Shown here: piece after piece, positions 61,433-64,000 of the stretch
Layout of the letters: each line of letters opens with the position of its first letter
Numbering within the stretch: position 1 is the stretch's first letter
Origin: Sphingomonas telluris
GTDB lineage: Bacteria; Pseudomonadota; Alphaproteobacteria; Sphingomonadales; Sphingomonadaceae
Reading direction: 5' to 3'
Assembly: GCF_022568775.1 (NCBI RefSeq)
Contig: NZ_JAKZHW010000002.1
Span: 509,501-573,500 of the forward strand
Length of the DNA: 64,000 bases
Translations under genes and position numbers: made by a program
The notes under the pieces: generated by a model
What the model was told of the DNA's origin: nothing
Seen by the model: only the letters and a program-made list of their open reading frames with translations
Databases searched by the model: none

Positions 61433-61657
61433 TTAGTTCAGATCTTTGCCAATCTCAGCGATGGCGTGGTCGCATATCCGCTTCACCGCATGCGCGAGTT
61501 CGATCGCGTATCCTGCCCCGTCGGTGACGCTCACGGCTCCAATGACCGTTCCAACGACCCGACAGAGATAGACCTCCGCGCTTTCACCGCGCTCCGCTGC
61601 ATCGAACGCGAATTTGTCGGCTAGATCGGCTGCGTCCTGGGCCTCTCGATCGATCAT
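61433..61657 (-). CDS. 74-residue helical protein (cassette B only)
   Basis: A predicted helical, acidic protein: D-R-E-A-Q-D-A-A-D-L-A-D-K-F and a second half A-I-E-L-A-H-A-V-K-R-I. It starts three bases after the previous gene and ends four bases before the Cys-rich gene, so it is part of the same operon. It is absent from cassette A. Not recognised. Confidence 0.6.
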   Translation of the reverse strand: MIDREAQDAADLADKFAFDAAERGESAEVYLCRVVGTVIGAVSVTDGAGYAIELAHAVKRICDHAIAEIGKDLN

Positions 61658-61660
61658 GAT

Positions 61661-61849
61661 CTACCGTTCCATCTCGACCTCATCGTAGTCGATGGTGCCG
61701 AGCCACTGAGACATCACTTCAGCTACCTTTCCAGTTGGCCCGAGGTTCTGGCACCAAACGTCTCGCCCCTCCGGGGAACAAGCCCAGACGCAACCATCCT
61801 CGTCCGGGCCTTCAATCTGAAACAAAGCTTCCTGCAAAGGTTCGTCCAT
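61661..61849 (-). CDS. 62-residue acidic protein (cassette B only)
   Basis: Acidic and Trp/Cys-containing (D-E-D-G-C-V-W-A-C, V-W-C-Q-N-L-G-P). GGAGAG precedes the ATG at a good distance. It is packed between SRAP and the 74-residue gene and missing from cassette A. Function unknown. Confidence 0.6.
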   Translation of the reverse strand: MDEPLQEALFQIEGPDEDGCVWACSPEGRDVWCQNLGPTGKVAEVMSQWLGTIDYDEVEMER

Positions 61850-61911
61850 GATCGGCTCTCCTCTCTCCGATGCTGGGACTCGGAAGCCGCAGCGCGGTTC
61901 CCGTCACGGTA

Positions 61912-62502
61912 CTAGCCGACGATCATCACGCCTTCATCTGCATAGGGCACCGCGAGCTCGCACACGTTTTCGCGATCGTTCTCCAGCCACCGGTTGAAGC
62001 TGTGCGGGTCGAGCATAACGGGCATAGCCTTGGGGTGGATAGCGCCCACGGTCTTGTTCGCCTCGCAGGTGAGGAACGACATGAACGGCCCGCCTTCACC
62101 CGGCCTCCAAATCCCAGCGAACGCGAAGACTGGCTGATCCGCGTGACCAAACCACACCTTAGACTTCCGCTTGGTCACCGGGTCCGGTTCGGCGGTCCAC
62201 TCGCAAAACGTCGTGACGGGCACGAGGCAGCGACGCTCGGAATCTGTCAGTGCGGAGCGCCAAAAAGGGCTGCTTAGGTTCCGCACGTTGGTGACGGGGC
62301 GTCCGCCCGCCGATTGGGGACCGGGAAAGCCCCAGGTCATCATCTCCAGCTTGAGGCCGCTGCCGTTGCGGCGAAGCACGGGCGCTTTGTAGTTAGGGTA
62401 GATCTCGTTGAACGGTGGCAGATTGTCGCGGTCGCCTTCGAAGCCGCCGAACACGCGGCGCATTTCGTCGACCGTCGCAGTCATGCGATACAGATTACAC
62501 AT
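61912..62502 (-). CDS. SRAP domain protein, YedK/HMCES family (cassette B)
   Basis: Start M-C-N-L-Y-R-M puts the catalytic Cys at position 2. F-C-E-W-T-A-E and A-I-H-P-K-A-M-P are conserved. Same length (196) as cassette A, with about 17 substitutions and no indel, so both copies look functional. Protects or resolves abasic sites in single-stranded DNA. It is followed by four small genes on the same strand. Confidence 0.93.
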   Translation of the reverse strand: MCNLYRMTATVDEMRRVFGGFEGDRDNLPPFNEIYPNYKAPVLRRNGSGLKLEMMTWGFPGPQSAGGRPVTNVRNLSSPFWRSALTDSERRCLVPVTTFCEWTAEPDPVTKRKSKVWFGHADQPVFAFAGIWRPGEGGPFMSFLTCEANKTVGAIHPKAMPVMLDPHSFNRWLENDRENVCELAVPYADEGVMIVG

Positions 62503-62571
62503 TCTGCCAACGTGGCAGGGCGGTGAAACGTCGGCAAGCGAGCCTTCCCGAGTGTCCTTTGGGTTTTGGCG

Positions 62572-63465
62572 TTAGGCGGCTGCTTCGTCGTCGTCATTGG
62601 CCGGAGATGTCTCGTCCGGCGCGCTCCACCTGCAGAATTCCTCAGCAGGGACTTGGATCACCGCAAGGTGAGACAGGTTTACATGCTCCTCCTCGTACCA
62701 GCCCGACGATGAAACCATCACGAATGCGTTTGCCTCCACCCTGAACCAGTGGATGTCGAGGCCAAAGAGTTCGCCAATCACGCGCTCACATGCGTAGTAT
62801 TCGTCGCTCGTCTCCTTGCCGTCCAAGCCGAAAAGGCGGACGCGCTCCGTGTCCGAGATTGCCTGCTCCTCTCCGATCAGCTCAAAGTGATCAGCGATCG
62901 CTTGCGAGAGAATGGGGCCGTGCTCCTTCTCATATTCCCAGCGGTTCACAGCGCGATAAACCTCGGGGTGCGCGTAGTAGTCAGTGACTTCGTCGTCGTC
63001 GCTCTTGAGCCAAAGCCTTCGCATCGCTGCAGGATTCGCGAAGACGTTCCAGTTGTTGAGCGTGTCGAAAGAGAACCAGGATCGATCGTCCTTGGCTATC
63101 TCAACCACTTCGCGCCTCCTGACTTGGCGGAGGACGCCATTCCGCATTCCGAGACTGATGGGATAGGAAAAGATGGTTCCTGCGATCTCGAACCCGAAGT
63201 TGCCGTAGGGCGTGATGCTCGCTGTTTCGCCTCCGCCAGCGGCGTAAGGAGAATGCCTCCACTCCTCGACCTCTATCTCATGACCGAGGACATCTGCGAC
63301 GCCGCACTCGAACAAAACGGCGATGTCCCGTACCAGGCGCGGCGGAAGCTCATGCCAGTTTCGCTCGAACTGTGAGAGTTCGGTTTTGGCAATTCCGAGC
63401 TTGGCCGCCAACGTCGCCTGATCGAGGCCGTATTTCTTACGCAGCTTACGAATGCCGTTCGCCAT
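62572..63465 (-). CDS. XRE-family regulator with a large uncharacterised C-terminal domain
   Basis: Residues 4-57 are a helix-turn-helix (L-D-Q-A-T-L-A-A-K-L-G-I-A-K-T-E-L-S-Q-F-E-R). The remaining 230 residues include a beta-rich part (Y-G-N-F-G-F-E-I-A-G-T-I-F) and a helical part with W-F-S-F-D-T-L-N-N-W-N-V-F, and end in an acidic run. No known sensor domain is recognised. GGAG seven bases before the ATG; the stop of the 47-residue gene directly abuts it, so the two are coupled. Confidence 0.75.
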   Translation of the reverse strand: MANGIRKLRKKYGLDQATLAAKLGIAKTELSQFERNWHELPPRLVRDIAVLFECGVADVLGHEIEVEEWRHSPYAAGGGETASITPYGNFGFEIAGTIFSYPISLGMRNGVLRQVRRREVVEIAKDDRSWFSFDTLNNWNVFANPAAMRRLWLKSDDDEVTDYYAHPEVYRAVNRWEYEKEHGPILSQAIADHFELIGEEQAISDTERVRLFGLDGKETSDEYYACERVIGELFGLDIHWFRVEANAFVMVSSSGWYEEEHVNLSHLAVIQVPAEEFCRWSAPDETSPANDDDEAAA

Positions 63466-63609
63466 TTAGGATCTCCAGAGCGGCCACCAACCTGGGTCCA
63501 TCGCCAGCATCGCGAGTATCCACAGGAGCGCTGCGGCGTATCCGAGCCACTCCCTCCAAGTGATCTTTCGCAGCGATGTGAGAATGCGCTTCAGCCGGGG
63601 CGCGGTCAT
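63466..63609 (-). CDS. 47-residue single-helix membrane protein
   Basis: M-T-A-P-R-L-K-R-I-L-T, then a membrane helix around L-G-Y-A-A-A-L-L-W-I-L-A-M-L, and a Trp-rich end. Its stop TAA touches the XRE ATG. GGCGGGGA lies upstream. Possibly a signal partner of the regulator, but this rests only on the coupling. Confidence 0.55.
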   Translation of the reverse strand: MTAPRLKRILTSLRKITWREWLGYAAALLWILAMLAMDPGWWPLWRS

Positions 63610-63804
63610 GCGTCCCCGCCTACTGTCTCTGGGCACCAATGATCTTCGGCGTTGTGAGCGGTTTTTCCGCTGATTGTTGGGTGCGCACGGAACTGGCGGG
63701 AAGCTGCGAAATAGCTCCCGCTGATTACGTGGCGATTACGTGAGCCCAATTCTGCCCGTTTCACGAGCAGACCTGGAAGGCAGAAAAATGGCGGTTTTTC
63801 AGGC
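63610..63804. other. Intergenic stretch upstream of the membrane protein/XRE pair
   Basis: No gene seen. It must hold the promoter for the minus-strand operon and lies directly downstream of the tRNA 3' end, a position where integrated elements often begin; no attachment repeat was recognised. Confidence 0.4.
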
Positions 63805-63880
63805 TGGTGCCGCTTACAGGACTCGAACCTGTGACCCCCTCATTACGAATGAGGTGCTCTACCAACTGAGCTAAAGCGGC
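63805..63880 (-). tRNA. tRNA-Thr (anticodon CGT)
   Basis: A complete 76-base cloverleaf on the minus strand. The acceptor stem GCCGCTT pairs with AAGCGGC, the D arm has AGTTGGTA, the anticodon stem CCTCA/TGAGG encloses TTCGTAA (anticodon CGT), and the T arm ACAGG-TTCGAGT-CCTGT is perfect. The discriminator is A and CCA is encoded. It reads ACG codons. Confidence 0.97.
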
Positions 63881-64000
63881 TTGCTTGTCGGAAGCGGCGC
63901 ACGCCCTAACAGCGCCTCCCCGACCGGGCAAGGCCTATCCGTCACCGACAGGCAAGCTTGTCACCTGAACAGATAGGGTTAACGGTTTCTTCAGGCTTCA

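Overview
The window is high-GC DNA from an alphaproteobacterium, most likely a member of the Sphingomonadales. This is an inference from gene content: a D-rhamnose capsule locus, large RTX proteins, SRAP/Excalibur cassettes, a ParB-type methyltransferase with a DUF5681 protein, and intergenic palindromes around the core GCAGCTTTCGACCCA. No rRNA, replication origin, integrase, transposase or CRISPR array was found. One tRNA, Thr(CGT), lies near the right end.

Region 1 (1-3.4 kb) holds the end of an esterase, a phytanoyl-CoA dioxygenase-like protein, a class I mannose-6-phosphate isomerase (manA), and an outer-membrane beta-barrel protein with a proline-repeat tail. A clear intrinsic terminator follows the barrel gene.

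Region 2 (3.8-30.2 kb) is an ABC-transporter-dependent (group 2-like) capsule locus. manC, gmd and rmd, with manA nearby, form the route to GDP-D-rhamnose; phosphomannomutase is not in the window. KpsE, KpsM, KpsT and the outer-membrane lipoprotein KpsD form the export machine. KpsC and KpsS are the Kdo-linker transferases. Between them lie at least six other glycosyltransferase genes, several of them multidomain, a pyruvyl-transferase-like protein, a DUF4214 protein, and two methyltransferase-like proteins. One of these has a long C-terminal coiled coil and could act as a chain-length ruler. Genes are tightly packed: several share start/stop bases and two convergent pairs overlap. The glycosyltransferase downstream of kpsD appears to begin at a non-canonical CTG codon.

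Region 3 (30.3-37.1 kb) holds a 789-residue RTX protein with long internal repeats, a divergent Tat-exported beta-helix protein, paired TTCCCT/AGGGAA inverted repeats, and a ParB-like/DNA methyltransferase gene overlapping a DUF5681 gene.

Region 4 (37.2-63.9 kb) is a mosaic of accessory genes: a DUF885 metallopeptidase-like protein, hydrolases, an arylsulfatase with a DUF1254 protein, a small operon divergent from an XRE regulator (one gene frameshifted), a standalone HisKA_3 protein, a three-gene phage-tail-like fragment, and envelope enzymes. A cassette of zinc ribbon, Excalibur protein, Cys-rich protein and SRAP protein occurs twice, at 39.6-41.0 and 60.6-62.5 kb, and the left copy carries deletions. 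A family of short intergenic palindromes is scattered from 39 to 54.3 kb and absent from the capsule region. The window ends with a small membrane protein/XRE pair and tRNA-Thr.
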